Below are positions 8,861-17,548 of a DNA stretch of 64,000 bases, in pieces. Location: positions 1,426,001 to 1,490,000 of the forward strand of contig NZ_AP018738.1 of the NCBI RefSeq assembly GCF_000974685.2, written 5' to 3'. How positions within the stretch are numbered: the stretch's first letter is position 1; every line of letters starts with the position of its first letter. Source of the stretch: Ferriphaselus amnicola (lineage in GTDB: Bacteria > Pseudomonadota > Gammaproteobacteria > Burkholderiales > Gallionellaceae). The notes under the pieces are model-generated. The model was not told the origin of the DNA, searched no databases, and saw nothing but the letters and a program-made list of their open reading frames with translations. Both the position numbers and the translations under genes were made by a program.

Positions 8861-9826
8861 TCAGACCGAATACGGTGACGCCACCCAAGCTTTTATCAGC
8901 GCCACTTCCGTCTCCGGCAGGTAGCTGAAGCCTGCCTCTAGGTCACGTGCTACCGAGTAAGCGATCTTGGCTGGGGTGATACTTCCGGCAACCAGATGAA
9001 AATACCAAGCTGATGGATAGCCCGCTGCGCGATCGAAGGCCTGCAACTGTGCGCTCATCTCTACACCGGACAGTTCAACGTTCCAATGGAAAGGCTTGAG
9101 TGCTCGGGCATGACGTGAGATGAGCGAGGCGGTAAGCACAGGATTACGGTAGCGATCCAGATGTTCGCGCAGAGCAACGATCCAATGATCGCTTAAGTGG
9201 CCGCGTGCCGCTGCACTGCTCAACTGCCACTCGGCAAACAGACGCGTCAGTCCTGCGGTATGCCCGTCATTGGACGCGACGCGAGCAAGGATCTGACGCA
9301 TATCGAGCAGGCGACGGAAGCGGTAATGTGGCGCGCCCACCGGCTGGGCCTCGATCACATCGGGCATCAATGGCTCGGTCAACTCCTGCCAATCATGAGG
9401 TGGCCGCTCGACATCGATCAACTTGCGATCCAATACTTCCTGCAATTCTTCCACTTCGAGCTGCAAAAAGTCGGTGGGAGCTAGGCCATACGATGCGACA
9501 AGGTAGTGGGTACGTCCAGAGTGACGCGTCACTAGCAAGCCACTGTCAGCATAGCGCTCCACCAACTCGTCCATTTCGCCGCCGCACGATTCCAGTTCAG
9601 CTTTCGCCCAACTTTCCAAATGACTCGCAATACGCTCACCATCACTGGCAAGCACTCCACCTGGACGATACCAACCACCCCGATTGAGCGCATAACGGAA
9701 AGAACACCCCGGACGGATGCGTTGCGAGATTTCTAGCAAGACGCTGTGATGCGGGCGCGGTGGAGTAGCTTCGATCTCAGCCGCCAATTTGAACAGGGTG
9801 ATTTCATCCATCGTATAAAGACTCAT
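8861..9826 (-). CDS. Conserved nif-associated protein of unknown function
   Basis: 321 residues, soluble, with no signal peptide or membrane segment. It starts MSLYTMDEITLFKLAAEIEA. A region near residues 120-200 is rich in acidic and aromatic residues (TDFLQLEVEELQEVLDRKLI, ALREHLDRY). I do not recognise a catalytic motif. It is translationally coupled (ATGA) to the upstream LRV gene and shares its sigma-54/NifA promoter. Proteins in this position beside the LRV gene and nifE are known in Azotobacter-type nif clusters, but their role is unknown. Confidence 0.75.
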   Translation of the reverse strand: MSLYTMDEITLFKLAAEIEATPPRPHHSVLLEISQRIRPGCSFRYALNRGGWYRPGGVLASDGERIASHLESWAKAELESCGGEMDELVERYADSGLLVTRHSGRTHYLVASYGLAPTDFLQLEVEELQEVLDRKLIDVERPPHDWQELTEPLMPDVIEAQPVGAPHYRFRRLLDMRQILARVASNDGHTAGLTRLFAEWQLSSAAARGHLSDHWIVALREHLDRYRNPVLTASLISRHARALKPFHWNVELSGVEMSAQLQAFDRAAGYPSAWYFHLVAGSITPAKIAYSVARDLEAGFSYLPETEVALIKAWVASPYSV

Positions 9827-10596
9827 TTACTATCCTCGTGCAAATACTGAGTTAGCCGCTGGCGCACCACACTGCGCACATCGGGCTCGACATCATCCAC
9901 TAACTCAGCGATTAATTCCACCGGAGCACGCTGTGCTGCTTCCAGTCGCACCACCCAATCCTCATCCGCCAATAACCTGCCTGCATCATCCGGCAACATG
10001 CGTGCCGCGATGATGCGACGGACTTCAGCATCCTCATCTTTGACCAATATGCCCAAAGCAAAAGGTGGCATGCGCCTAGCCACCTCCTTACGCACCTCTC
10101 GGTCAACATCATGCACCATGCGCCGCAACTGACCGTGCGGTAACCGTTTAGCCACCTGCAAACGCACCAGATAATCCACATCGCTCAGCAAGGCCACCAA
10201 GCGCTCCGGCGCGATGCGCTCGGCCACTGTCATGCGCACTTCACGGTCGGTATCGTGCAAATAGTCGTCCAGTTCGTCGATAGGCAAACGGCTCGCCACC
10301 ACGCGACGCACCACCTCGTCGATATCCGGCGCCAACTGCCGCACCACCGGCAACGGTGCATAGCGCACCGCAATGGCGCGTCGCTCCCAGAAGCCATCTG
10401 CCAAGCAGCCCTCGGCAAACTCAGGGTTGCGGCGCAAAAAACGGTCGATCTGTCGCCCGCTCTGTGCCACCAAGCACACATCGCCCGGCACACACCGCCC
10501 CGCCGCCAGCACCGCCCGATGCGGACAGCAGGTGCAATCCGCGCTCACGACGCCCACCAACGGCGACGCCCCAGCCTGCCGCTCCGCCATAGCCAC
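9823..10596 (-). CDS. 4Fe-4S-binding leucine-rich-repeat-variant (LRV) protein
   Basis: About 257 residues from a GTG at 10596; an ATG two codons downstream (10590) is equally possible, and GGAG at 10601-10604 serves either. The N-terminus has clustered cysteines (CTCCPHRAVLAAGRCVPGDVC), the 4Fe-4S module known from the Azotobacter vinelandii LRV protein. At least six helical repeats of about 24 residues follow, each with a D-x-x-x-x-V-R motif (DREVRMTVAERI, DYLVRLQVAKRL, DREVRKEVARRM, DAEVRRIIAARM). The function is unknown; the nif-type promoter points to nitrogen fixation. Confidence 0.88.
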   Translation of the reverse strand: MAMAERQAGASPLVGVVSADCTCCPHRAVLAAGRCVPGDVCLVAQSGRQIDRFLRRNPEFAEGCLADGFWERRAIAVRYAPLPVVRQLAPDIDEVVRRVVASRLPIDELDDYLHDTDREVRMTVAERIAPERLVALLSDVDYLVRLQVAKRLPHGQLRRMVHDVDREVRKEVARRMPPFALGILVKDEDAEVRRIIAARMLPDDAGRLLADEDWVVRLEAAQRAPVELIAELVDDVEPDVRSVVRQRLTQYLHEDSK

Positions 10597-10626
10597 CCCA
10601 CTCCATTGAAATCTAAAACGAGATGG

Positions 10627-10642
10627 AGCAACTTATGTGCCA
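10627..10642 (-). promoter_or_regulatory. Sigma-54 promoter of the LRV operon
   Basis: The minus strand reads TGGCACATAAGTTGCT, a full match to TGGCAC-N5-TTGCW. The predicted start of transcription is about 20 bp before the gene. Confidence 0.88.
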
Positions 10643-10696
10643 TAGGCCAAACGACCCGCCAAGGCCGTCTAAATATCAATCAGCCACACAATGAAT

Positions 10697-10712
10697 TGTC
10701 GGGAGTGCGACA
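10697..10712. promoter_or_regulatory. NifA upstream activator site of the LRV operon
   Basis: TGTCGGGAGTGCGACA is an exact TGT-N10-ACA site about 55 bp upstream of the -24 box. Together with the promoter it shows that the LRV operon is under nif control independent of nifENX. Confidence 0.75.
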
Positions 10713-10795
10713 AATGTAGGCTACGAGCAAGTTGAACGGGGCTCCCGAGCCAACAACGACCAAACTGCCCTGCCGCAACGTATCAATCGGTCTGT

Positions 10796-12742
10796 CTAAT
10801 CGAGGCGAGTCGGCAGTCCTATCGCATAACCCTGATAGCCATCCACCCCCAGTTGCTTCAGTAGATCAAGCTGGCCAGCGGTTTCCACACCATGGGCGAT
10901 GGTCATCACCTCCAGCGGACGAGCGATCTTGACCACCGATGAGATGAAGAATTGATTCTCTGGGCTGGAGTCAAGCGCGTTGACATAGGAGGTATTGAGT
11001 TTGATATAGGCAGGACGCAGCGATTGAAGATACTCAAACGCGGAATGATGAAGGCCAAAGTTGTCCACCGCAAAGTTCGCTCCCAGCTTACGCACCTTGA
11101 TTACGAAGTCGCTTGCGGCTCGCAGATCCTGAACGATCGAGAACTCCGCAAATTCGAATACCAGCCGCTTCGCTAATTCAGGTTGCGCTTTGAGCTCACC
11201 AAGCAACCAATCCACCAAGTTTGGATCACTGATCGAACGAATCGATAAGTTGATCGCGATTTGTCCCTCAAAGGAAGGACGTGCCAGCAACAAATGGAAC
11301 AGTTTTTCCATAAGTTTGCGATCGATCGCGGCAACAAGTTGATGGCGACTTGCCATCATCATGAACTGAGCTGCAGGAATGATCTCGCCGCTCTCCGCGC
11401 ACAACCGCCCCGTCACCTCGTTCTGAAGCACCTGTCCATTATTAAGCAACGATTGCACGGGTTGAACAAATAACGCGGTCCGCCCTTGGCTCAAGGCACT
11501 CAAAATGAACTGTTTCCAGTACTGCGAGCCTTTCACCACGTCAGCCTGCTCGACACGATGTTCGGTGAGTATCAATTCCTGAGCTTCGCTCGCTTGGAGC
11601 ATGGCCGAATCAGCCTCTGCCATGAGCTTCGCCAGCTCCATACGTTCGCTGCCGAAATACACCCCGCCACAGGAAAAACGATGGTGCTCACCCCCAGTTA
11701 GGTACGCCGTCTTGATATGCTCAACCAAGTCACTGCCTAATGACTCGGCTTGCGACTTCGATAGATTGAAGCTGGCCACAATAAAAGTGACACCACCGAT
11801 ACGTGCCGTCATCAACTCTTGTCGAGCCGGAACAGAGACCAGAGCTTGTGCCAGATCGACCAGCAACTGATCGCCTTTGACATATCCTTGTTCGACATTG
11901 AACTCCTCAAAATTCGGCAGATGGATCATGAACAGCACGCCAGACTCGACATCCACAGGAGACTCAAGGATGGTATGGATCTGCTGCTCGAACCCGCGAC
12001 GATTATTCAGCTTAGTGAGGGGGTCCTGATAGGCCTCTTGACGGAAGTGCTTGGCGATCTCGACTTCCTTGCTGATGAAGTCTCTGATCTTGTTTGACAG
12101 TGAGTTGATCGCGCGTACGACACTACGAAGCTCTCTGGCGCGAGGTGTATTTGTGACCGTCTTGAAGTCGCGCTCACTGATAGATTCAGCGACTGCTTCG
12201 ATCGCTCTCAACGGACTCAAAATGGTCCTAAGGAAGAAGTGCAACAGCACAAGGCTGAGGAGATACAGGCAAAGCAGCCAGATCGTGGCCGATTGTGTAG
12301 TTGCCCAAAGCTGCTTATACGCAAAGTTTGGGTGACTCGACACAATCACTCGGCCCATTTGTCGCCACCCCTTGGTGATCAGCGATTCCGCCGAAGGCAC
12401 CTCCAGATTGACCCACTGCGCAAACCAACGAGGCACCTCGGGTGGCAACGGGGATAACTCCCTCAGCACTAGGGTGTCGCCCTTGATCGACACGACACGG
12501 ATAGATTGATAAAACCCTCGATCGAATACCGCACCGACAATGGTCTGCGTCTTGATCTCATCATGCTCATCCAGCGCCGATGGCAAAACTAGGCCCAGTG
12601 AGGTAGCCACATCCTGAGAGTGGGAGGTCAATTGCTCCTGTAGATAAGCCCGCGAGCTATGAATGTAGGTTGCCTCGATGACCACCATCAACATCAAAAA
12701 CAGGATGGAGACCGCAATGAATAACTGGCGAAATAACGTCAT
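10796..12742 (-). CDS. lapD: LapD-type c-di-GMP receptor (degenerate GGDEF-EAL)
   Basis: 648 residues. TM1 is near residues 8-28, a periplasmic LapD/MoxY-like domain spans about 30-150, and TM2 is near 155-175. HAMP, GGDEF and EAL domains follow. The GGDEF signature is degenerate (RIGGVTFIVASF), and the EAL motif reads NEVTGRL with other catalytic positions changed (FAVDNFG, YIKLNTSYV). It should therefore bind c-di-GMP rather than make or cut it. LapD sequesters the protease LapG when c-di-GMP is high. lapG lies just upstream in the same direction, 12 bp away. Confidence 0.9.
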   Translation of the reverse strand: MTLFRQLFIAVSILFLMLMVVIEATYIHSSRAYLQEQLTSHSQDVATSLGLVLPSALDEHDEIKTQTIVGAVFDRGFYQSIRVVSIKGDTLVLRELSPLPPEVPRWFAQWVNLEVPSAESLITKGWRQMGRVIVSSHPNFAYKQLWATTQSATIWLLCLYLLSLVLLHFFLRTILSPLRAIEAVAESISERDFKTVTNTPRARELRSVVRAINSLSNKIRDFISKEVEIAKHFRQEAYQDPLTKLNNRRGFEQQIHTILESPVDVESGVLFMIHLPNFEEFNVEQGYVKGDQLLVDLAQALVSVPARQELMTARIGGVTFIVASFNLSKSQAESLGSDLVEHIKTAYLTGGEHHRFSCGGVYFGSERMELAKLMAEADSAMLQASEAQELILTEHRVEQADVVKGSQYWKQFILSALSQGRTALFVQPVQSLLNNGQVLQNEVTGRLCAESGEIIPAAQFMMMASRHQLVAAIDRKLMEKLFHLLLARPSFEGQIAINLSIRSISDPNLVDWLLGELKAQPELAKRLVFEFAEFSIVQDLRAASDFVIKVRKLGANFAVDNFGLHHSAFEYLQSLRPAYIKLNTSYVNALDSSPENQFFISSVVKIARPLEVMTIAHGVETAGQLDLLKQLGVDGYQGYAIGLPTRLD

Positions 12743-12754
12743 CTAAGTCTTCCC

Positions 12755-13471
12755 TTACATTCTTTGTTCTTTATCCATCTTTTCGATCAATCCGCGCCAT
12801 AAGCGAATCTGGCTAGACTTCCCTGCCTTGGCCGCGCTGCCTGCCGTCCATAAGTCATCATCATTGAAGCTGTAGATCGGCTCAAGGTCACGGCGATCAG
12901 AAGCCACGTCAATACGATCGGTCAGGTTATCCAAGATATATGGCTCAGAATCGGGCTCAGGGTAGTAAGCCAATACCATGTGAGGCTCATTCCACCGCAA
13001 CGCACGAACATAGGTGATACGCATCTTAGAAACAGGTACGCCGAGCTCTTTCAAGGTGAAATATTTTGCGATCGCATAATCTTCACAGTCGGCATGGTTG
13101 ATGCCCATCACCTCGACTGGGGTCGCCCAATAATCATCCATCCCCCAGTTGGATTGGTCTGATAGATAGGGAACCCCCGCCCATAGTCGATTGGTGGCAT
13201 ACACAGGAGATGAGCGACTATCTGGATCGACCGCTCGGTTTTCTCGGCGCTGCTGCTGCAAAGTGACGAAGTTGCTCCAACCCTTTAAACGCTCCTCTGC
13301 TCCGCCTCCCCAACGACTCGCCACATAGCTCAACAGTCTTGGAGATAGATCGATGGCACCGGCATACACCCAAGGTAAGCAAACAACCATAGCTAGGCTG
13401 AAGCTCAGCCAACGGACAAGCTTGGCGCTTATGGAAAACGAATTGAACGAAGCTCTGAACAGACCCGACAT
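12755..13471 (-). CDS. lapG: LapG-type periplasmic cysteine protease (BTLCP)
   Basis: 238 residues. A hydrophobic export segment near residues 20-38 (WLSFSLAMVVCLPWVYAGA) is followed by the transglutaminase-like fold. The catalytic triad is Cys in NHADCEDYAIAKY (about residue 131), His in EPHMVLAYY and Asp in ILDNLTD. LapG clips large surface adhesins near their N-terminus unless LapD holds it. No LapA-type adhesin gene is visible in the window, so the substrate must be elsewhere or be different. Confidence 0.9.
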   Translation of the reverse strand: MSGLFRASFNSFSISAKLVRWLSFSLAMVVCLPWVYAGAIDLSPRLLSYVASRWGGGAEERLKGWSNFVTLQQQRRENRAVDPDSRSSPVYATNRLWAGVPYLSDQSNWGMDDYWATPVEVMGINHADCEDYAIAKYFTLKELGVPVSKMRITYVRALRWNEPHMVLAYYPEPDSEPYILDNLTDRIDVASDRRDLEPIYSFNDDDLWTAGSAAKAGKSSQIRLWRGLIEKMDKEQRM

Positions 13472-13602
13472 ATCACACTAGAAAAACGACTCAGCTCCAC
13501 TCATCGTCACATTACCAAATATCTGTAGCCAGTTTCGTATGGACTTTCCATCGCCAACAAACAATCTCGTCCACCGATCTGACTCACCCGAAAAATATGG
13601 GT

Positions 13603-13636
13603 AAAAAAAAGCCCTGACATTCGACAGGGCTTTTTT
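13603..13636 (-). terminator. Rho-independent terminator
   Basis: The stem GCCCTG/CAGGGC with an 8-base loop is flanked by A8 on one side and T6 on the other, so it can work in both directions. On the minus strand it directly follows the repetitive secreted protein gene. The remaining gap to lapG (13472-13602) shows no gene. Confidence 0.85.
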
Positions 13637-13650
13637 GAGAGACGCTAGGA

Positions 13651-14142
13651 TCAAGCGCCGCTAACTGGTGTACCGCCGCCACCGCCTGCTGGGATCGGTG
13701 TGATAGACAAGCTAGAGCGGCTGAATCCACCTGTTGGTGAGAAACCACCGTTTCCACCATTACCACCCGCTGCAGAAGCTTGAGTGATGGTTGTCGGGTC
13801 AGCACCTGCGCCAATTGCTGCAGCAACAGCCACTTGCGTGTCCGTACCGGCAGAAATAGCAGCATTCACGATTTCTTGCGCATTACCACCAGCCACGATT
13901 GCTGCTGAAACAACCTGAGAAGCATCAGCACCAGCTGCGATCAGAGCACTCACCAAAGCTGCCAGATTCGCAGTACCTTGAGTCGAAGCAGCAGTAGAAA
14001 CCACTGTGCCTGCACTCATGCCACCTGTGAATTCCGCAACCATGTCAGCGGTAGTCGAGGATGCCGTGATTTGAGCCACAGCGACCGACGACAGCCCTAA
14101 CATCACTGCCAACGCAACTGCCTTGAATTTAAAGTTTTTCAT
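13651..14142 (-). CDS. Secreted Ala/Gly-rich repeat protein, unknown function
   Basis: 163 residues. A clear signal peptide (MKNFKFKAVALAVMLGLSSV, cleavage after AVAQ or nearby) is followed by about five repeats of 14 residues with the pattern (Q/E)-x-V-x-x-A-x-x-x-A-G-x-D/N (for example QVVSAAIVAGGN, EIVNAAISAGTD, AVAAAIGAGAD). A glycine/serine/proline-rich tail ends GGGGGTPVSGA. There are no cysteines and no PEP-CTERM anchor. It is monocistronic, with a strong terminator. The position between lapG and the EPS genes suggests a matrix or surface component; that is inference. Confidence 0.8.
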   Translation of the reverse strand: MKNFKFKAVALAVMLGLSSVAVAQITASSTTADMVAEFTGGMSAGTVVSTAASTQGTANLAALVSALIAAGADASQVVSAAIVAGGNAQEIVNAAISAGTDTQVAVAAAIGAGADPTTITQASAAGGNGGNGGFSPTGGFSRSSLSITPIPAGGGGGTPVSGA

Positions 14143-14229
14143 ACCAGCACCCTCGCAAAAATAATTCTTAATTAACTTACTAACAATTGGCGGCGACTTT
14201 ACTTCATCGATCTCTGTCAGTCAACCGAT

Positions 14230-14874
14230 TTAACCCACTTCCAAGCCCAACAACACTGCATTTCTTTTTGCAGAATCAAATAACTGCCGTTCTTCATCAC
14301 CCAATACAGGGTAATACTTAGAACCCACCACCAAGATTTGCCTCAACACTCCACGTTCCCAGGGAGCCAGTTGAATCGCATGCTTCATTGCTGCCATCAT
14401 CTGCTCCCACTGCGGATCAGAGGTAACTGAAGCAACCGTCTTATCTTGCAGCGTCGCAAGTAGATGCATGACCGTCATCTTCCCAGCCCATAGATAGCCT
14501 GAGTTCGGTCTCAACTCCAACGCAAGCCCATATTCTCTCAATGCATCGTGCAAATAATTTCTTTGCAACTCTTTATCAAAACCTGAATAGCCTGCCCGAA
14601 TATACGAAACCTGAGCCAAATATTCAGGAATGATCGGATTCTTCGCATCAATATGCCTGACCAAGAGCAATCTTTCCCTAGACCTTGCCAGTCGCTCCAT
14701 CGACAGCCTGGCCTTACCTTGATTAAGCTGATCGATGTAGGTTGTCGGCTCCAATCGCAAAAAGTCCGCCAATCCAACACGACCGATAAAGAAGGCCACT
14801 GCCAGCAACACCACCGTCAAGAAACTCTTGATCAAAAATCGGGCTGGGCTCCGCTGCTCATCCTTAAGCACCAT
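14230..14874 (-). CDS. VpsP-like membrane-anchored polysaccharide biosynthesis protein
   Basis: About 214 residues from the ATG at 14874, which has GGGAAG at good spacing; an in-frame TTG at 14901 is a weaker choice. One N-terminal membrane helix (FLTVVLLAVAFFIGRVGLA) precedes a mostly helical, probably periplasmic domain with TPR-like character (ALREYGLALELRPNSGYLW). It resembles VpsP-family proteins of exopolysaccharide loci. Neighbours glmS and wzc support such a role. The family assignment is tentative. Confidence 0.55.
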   Translation of the reverse strand: MVLKDEQRSPARFLIKSFLTVVLLAVAFFIGRVGLADFLRLEPTTYIDQLNQGKARLSMERLARSRERLLLVRHIDAKNPIIPEYLAQVSYIRAGYSGFDKELQRNYLHDALREYGLALELRPNSGYLWAGKMTVMHLLATLQDKTVASVTSDPQWEQMMAAMKHAIQLAPWERGVLRQILVVGSKYYPVLGDEERQLFDSAKRNAVLLGLEVG

Positions 14875-14959
14875 CAATTCTTCCCATCGCTTACTAAGCA
14901 ACTACCTTGCCAAAGAGAGAATAGATACGAGTAAGCAATCATCACATTGATTATACGTA

Positions 14960-16786
14960 CTATTCTACCGTCACCGATTTCGCCAGATTTCTTGGTTTAT
15001 CGACATCTGTGCCCTTTTGTAGGGCAACGTAGTACGACAATAGCTGTAGAGGTATGGTGTGCAAGATCGGGCTCAGGTATCCAGCATGCTCGGGCATCTG
15101 CATCACATGAATCCCTTCAGTGGATTCAAAGCGCGTTTCAGCATCGGCAAACACATACAACTCGCCACCGCGCGCTTTGACTTCCTGCAAGTTGGATTTC
15201 AACTTTTCCAACAGCGCGTCATTCGGAGCCACTGCCACGACTGGCATATCCTTGTCCACCAAAGCCAACGGGCCATGCTTGAGTTCGCCCGCCGCATAGG
15301 CTTCAGCATGAATATAGGAAATCTCCTTGAGCTTCAACGCCCCCTCCATCGCAATCGGATAGTGCAGACCACGTCCAAGGAACAAGGCGTTATGTTTGTC
15401 GGCAAAACGTTCGGCGAGCTTGGCGATCGCGGGCTCCAAGCGCAACACGGCTTGGATTGCACTCGGCAAGTGGCGCAACTCATGCAGATGGCGCTGCTCG
15501 GCAGCGTGATCCAGTCTGCCACGCTGCTTCGCCAGCACCAGTGTCAGCAAAAATAGCGCAGCCAACTGTGTAGTGAATGCCTTGGTCGAAGCCACGCCGA
15601 TCTCGGGGCCGGCGCGCGTAAGGAAACGCAACTTGGAGTTTCGGATCAACGCACTTTCCGGCACATTGCAGATGGACAATGTCTTATCCATACCGGTTGA
15701 CTTGGCATAGTTCAATGCCGCCAAGGTATCTGCCGTCTCACCTGATTGGGAGATAGTCACCACCAAGGTCTTTGGATTCGGCACACTGACACGATAGCGG
15801 TATTCACTCGCGATCTCGACAGAGCACGGAACACCTGCGATCTCTTCGATCCAGTAGCGTGCCACCATCCCCGCATGACTACTCGTACCACACGCCAAGA
15901 TCAGCACACTTTCAATGTCAGCAAAGATCGCCGCAGCCTCAGCACCAAAGATGCCTGGAATCAACGACTGGCTGTTGCACACAGCTTCCAGCGTATTCGC
16001 CACGGCCTGTGGCTGCTCGTAGATCTCTTTCTGCATGAAGTGGCGGTACTCACCCAGTTCCACACTTTCATTACTTAACTCGCTGGTATGGATAGCACGT
16101 TCGACTAAGTTTCTGTTGGAATCGAAGATGCGATAGCCCATCAGTCCGATCTCGGCAACGTCCCCCTCCTCCAGATAGATCACTCGCTGCGTCACAGGCA
16201 GTAGCGCTGACATATCTGAAGCGATGAAGTGCTCCTGCACGCCTACTCCTAGCAAAAGCGGACTGCCTTTACGTGCGCAGATCAAGTGATCTGGATCATC
16301 CGCTGCAATGACTCCGATCGCATACGCACCGACCAACTCGCCTAGCGTTGCCAGTACCGCGTCCAACAAAGTATTTCCAAGGGCGTAATGACTATGAACC
16401 AAGTGCGCAATGACTTCCGTATCGGTGTCGGAAGTGAATTCGTAACCTTGCGCGGTAAGCTGGACACGCAACTCTTCGTAGTTCTCGATGATGCCGTTGT
16501 GCACCACCGCGATCTGTTCGCGGCTGAGATGCGGATGTGCATTTCGAATACTGGGCACCCCGTGCGTCGCCCAGCGAGTGTGTGCGATGCCGAGCAAGCC
16601 CTGCGTATCAACGGACTTTTCGAACAGTTCAGCCACACGGCCCGTGCTACGCACCCGCTCCAGCTTCCCATCCTTGACCACGGCCACACCCGCCGAGTCA
16701 TAGCCGCGATACTCCAGCCTGCGCAGACCTTCCAGCAAGATAGGTACAACGTTACGCTGAGCAATAGCTCCTACAATTCCACACAT
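14960..16786 (-). CDS. glmS: Glutamine--fructose-6-phosphate aminotransferase GlmS
   Basis: 608 residues, full length. The N-terminal glutaminase domain begins [20 protein letters not shown] with catalytic Cys2. Two SIS isomerase domains follow ([44 protein letters not shown]), and the end is [12 protein letters not shown]. It makes glucosamine-6-phosphate, the entry to UDP-GlcNAc, in the cytoplasm. Its place inside the EPS operon suggests precursor supply for an amino-sugar-containing polymer. Confidence 0.97.
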   Translation of the reverse strand: MCGIVGAIAQRNVVPILLEGLRRLEYRGYDSAGVAVVKDGKLERVRSTGRVAELFEKSVDTQGLLGIAHTRWATHGVPSIRNAHPHLSREQIAVVHNGIIENYEELRVQLTAQGYEFTSDTDTEVIAHLVHSHYALGNTLLDAVLATLGELVGAYAIGVIAADDPDHLICARKGSPLLLGVGVQEHFIASDMSALLPVTQRVIYLEEGDVAEIGLMGYRIFDSNRNLVERAIHTSELSNESVELGEYRHFMQKEIYEQPQAVANTLEAVCNSQSLIPGIFGAEAAAIFADIESVLILACGTSSHAGMVARYWIEEIAGVPCSVEIASEYRYRVSVPNPKTLVVTISQSGETADTLAALNYAKSTGMDKTLSICNVPESALIRNSKLRFLTRAGPEIGVASTKAFTTQLAALFLLTLVLAKQRGRLDHAAEQRHLHELRHLPSAIQAVLRLEPAIAKLAERFADKHNALFLGRGLHYPIAMEGALKLKEISYIHAEAYAAGELKHGPLALVDKDMPVVAVAPNDALLEKLKSNLQEVKARGGELYVFADAETRFESTEGIHVMQMPEHAGYLSPILHTIPLQLLSYYVALQKGTDVDKPRNLAKSVTVE

Positions 16787-16804
16787 AGTTACACTCTCTA
16801 GATA

Positions 16805-17524
16805 TTAATGAAGCCCAAGGATACGCGCAGGCGTAGTTTCCAATAGCCGCGTCGCCAACACCGACTTGCCACGCGCAAGCAGATAGTCCTTGGCCAAAGA
16901 TAAATTAGGAGGCCGATTCAATGCATCGTGAGCATCCGTCGCCAACACACTGACCCAGTTCTGCTCCAAAAAATACTCGGCCGCTTTCTGCGCCGAACTA
17001 CCGAACTGCCCCACGAGCGATCCGGCCGTCACCTGCAGCAGGCATCCCAAATTCACGAAGGGTTCGATCTTTGCATGCGTACGCATGACATCCTTATTGC
17101 GCTCAGGATGGGCGATCAGCGGACGTATCTTCTGCGCCAACAACCACTGAACCAACTTATCTGCCCCCACAGGGATCTGCGAGTGAGGGAATTCCAGCAG
17201 CATGATCCGATAGCCATCGAGCACGCCCAAAAATGGAGCCTCACCACTCGCCACCAAGTCCATGACATCCGCATTCAGCCGCACCTCACCTGCAGGAACG
17301 ACCTTCAACGCGATACCCTTATGCTCAAGCACTTTCTGGAATGCCTCAGTATTCTTAACGATCGAGGATTGAAAATTCTCGTAACGCCCTACATGCACAT
17401 GAGGCGTCATTGCGGCGACCGTAATGCCATCGGCTACTGCGAGTCGAGCAAGCTCCAATGCCTGCTCGATATTCTCAGCCCCATCATCGATACCCGGCAG
17501 AAAGTGGCAATGCAGATCGATCAT
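16805..17524 (-). CDS. CpsB/CapC-family tyrosine-protein phosphatase (PHP domain)
   Basis: 239 residues. The PHP metal-binding motifs are visible: MIDLHCHFLPGIDDG, AMTPHVHVG, AHPERNKDV and ATDAHD. Enzymes of this family dephosphorylate the tyrosine-rich tail of BY-kinases that control polymer length and export. The cognate kinase gene lies immediately upstream in the same operon (24 bp away), which fits well. Confidence 0.9.
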   Translation of the reverse strand: MIDLHCHFLPGIDDGAENIEQALELARLAVADGITVAAMTPHVHVGRYENFQSSIVKNTEAFQKVLEHKGIALKVVPAGEVRLNADVMDLVASGEAPFLGVLDGYRIMLLEFPHSQIPVGADKLVQWLLAQKIRPLIAHPERNKDVMRTHAKIEPFVNLGCLLQVTAGSLVGQFGSSAQKAAEYFLEQNWVSVLATDAHDALNRPPNLSLAKDYLLARGKSVLATRLLETTPARILGLH

Positions 17525-17548
17525 CGCCCTACCCTAGCGCATGTATGA

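Noticed and set aside
13651-14142. PEP-CTERM/exosortase system
   Set aside because: The EpsL-like barrel hinted at it, but no exosortase gene is present and this secreted protein has no PEP motif, C-terminal membrane helix or Arg cluster.
16787-16804. glmS ribozyme or riboswitch
   Set aside because: Only 18 bp separate glmS from the upstream gene, and such ribozymes belong mainly to Gram-positive bacteria.
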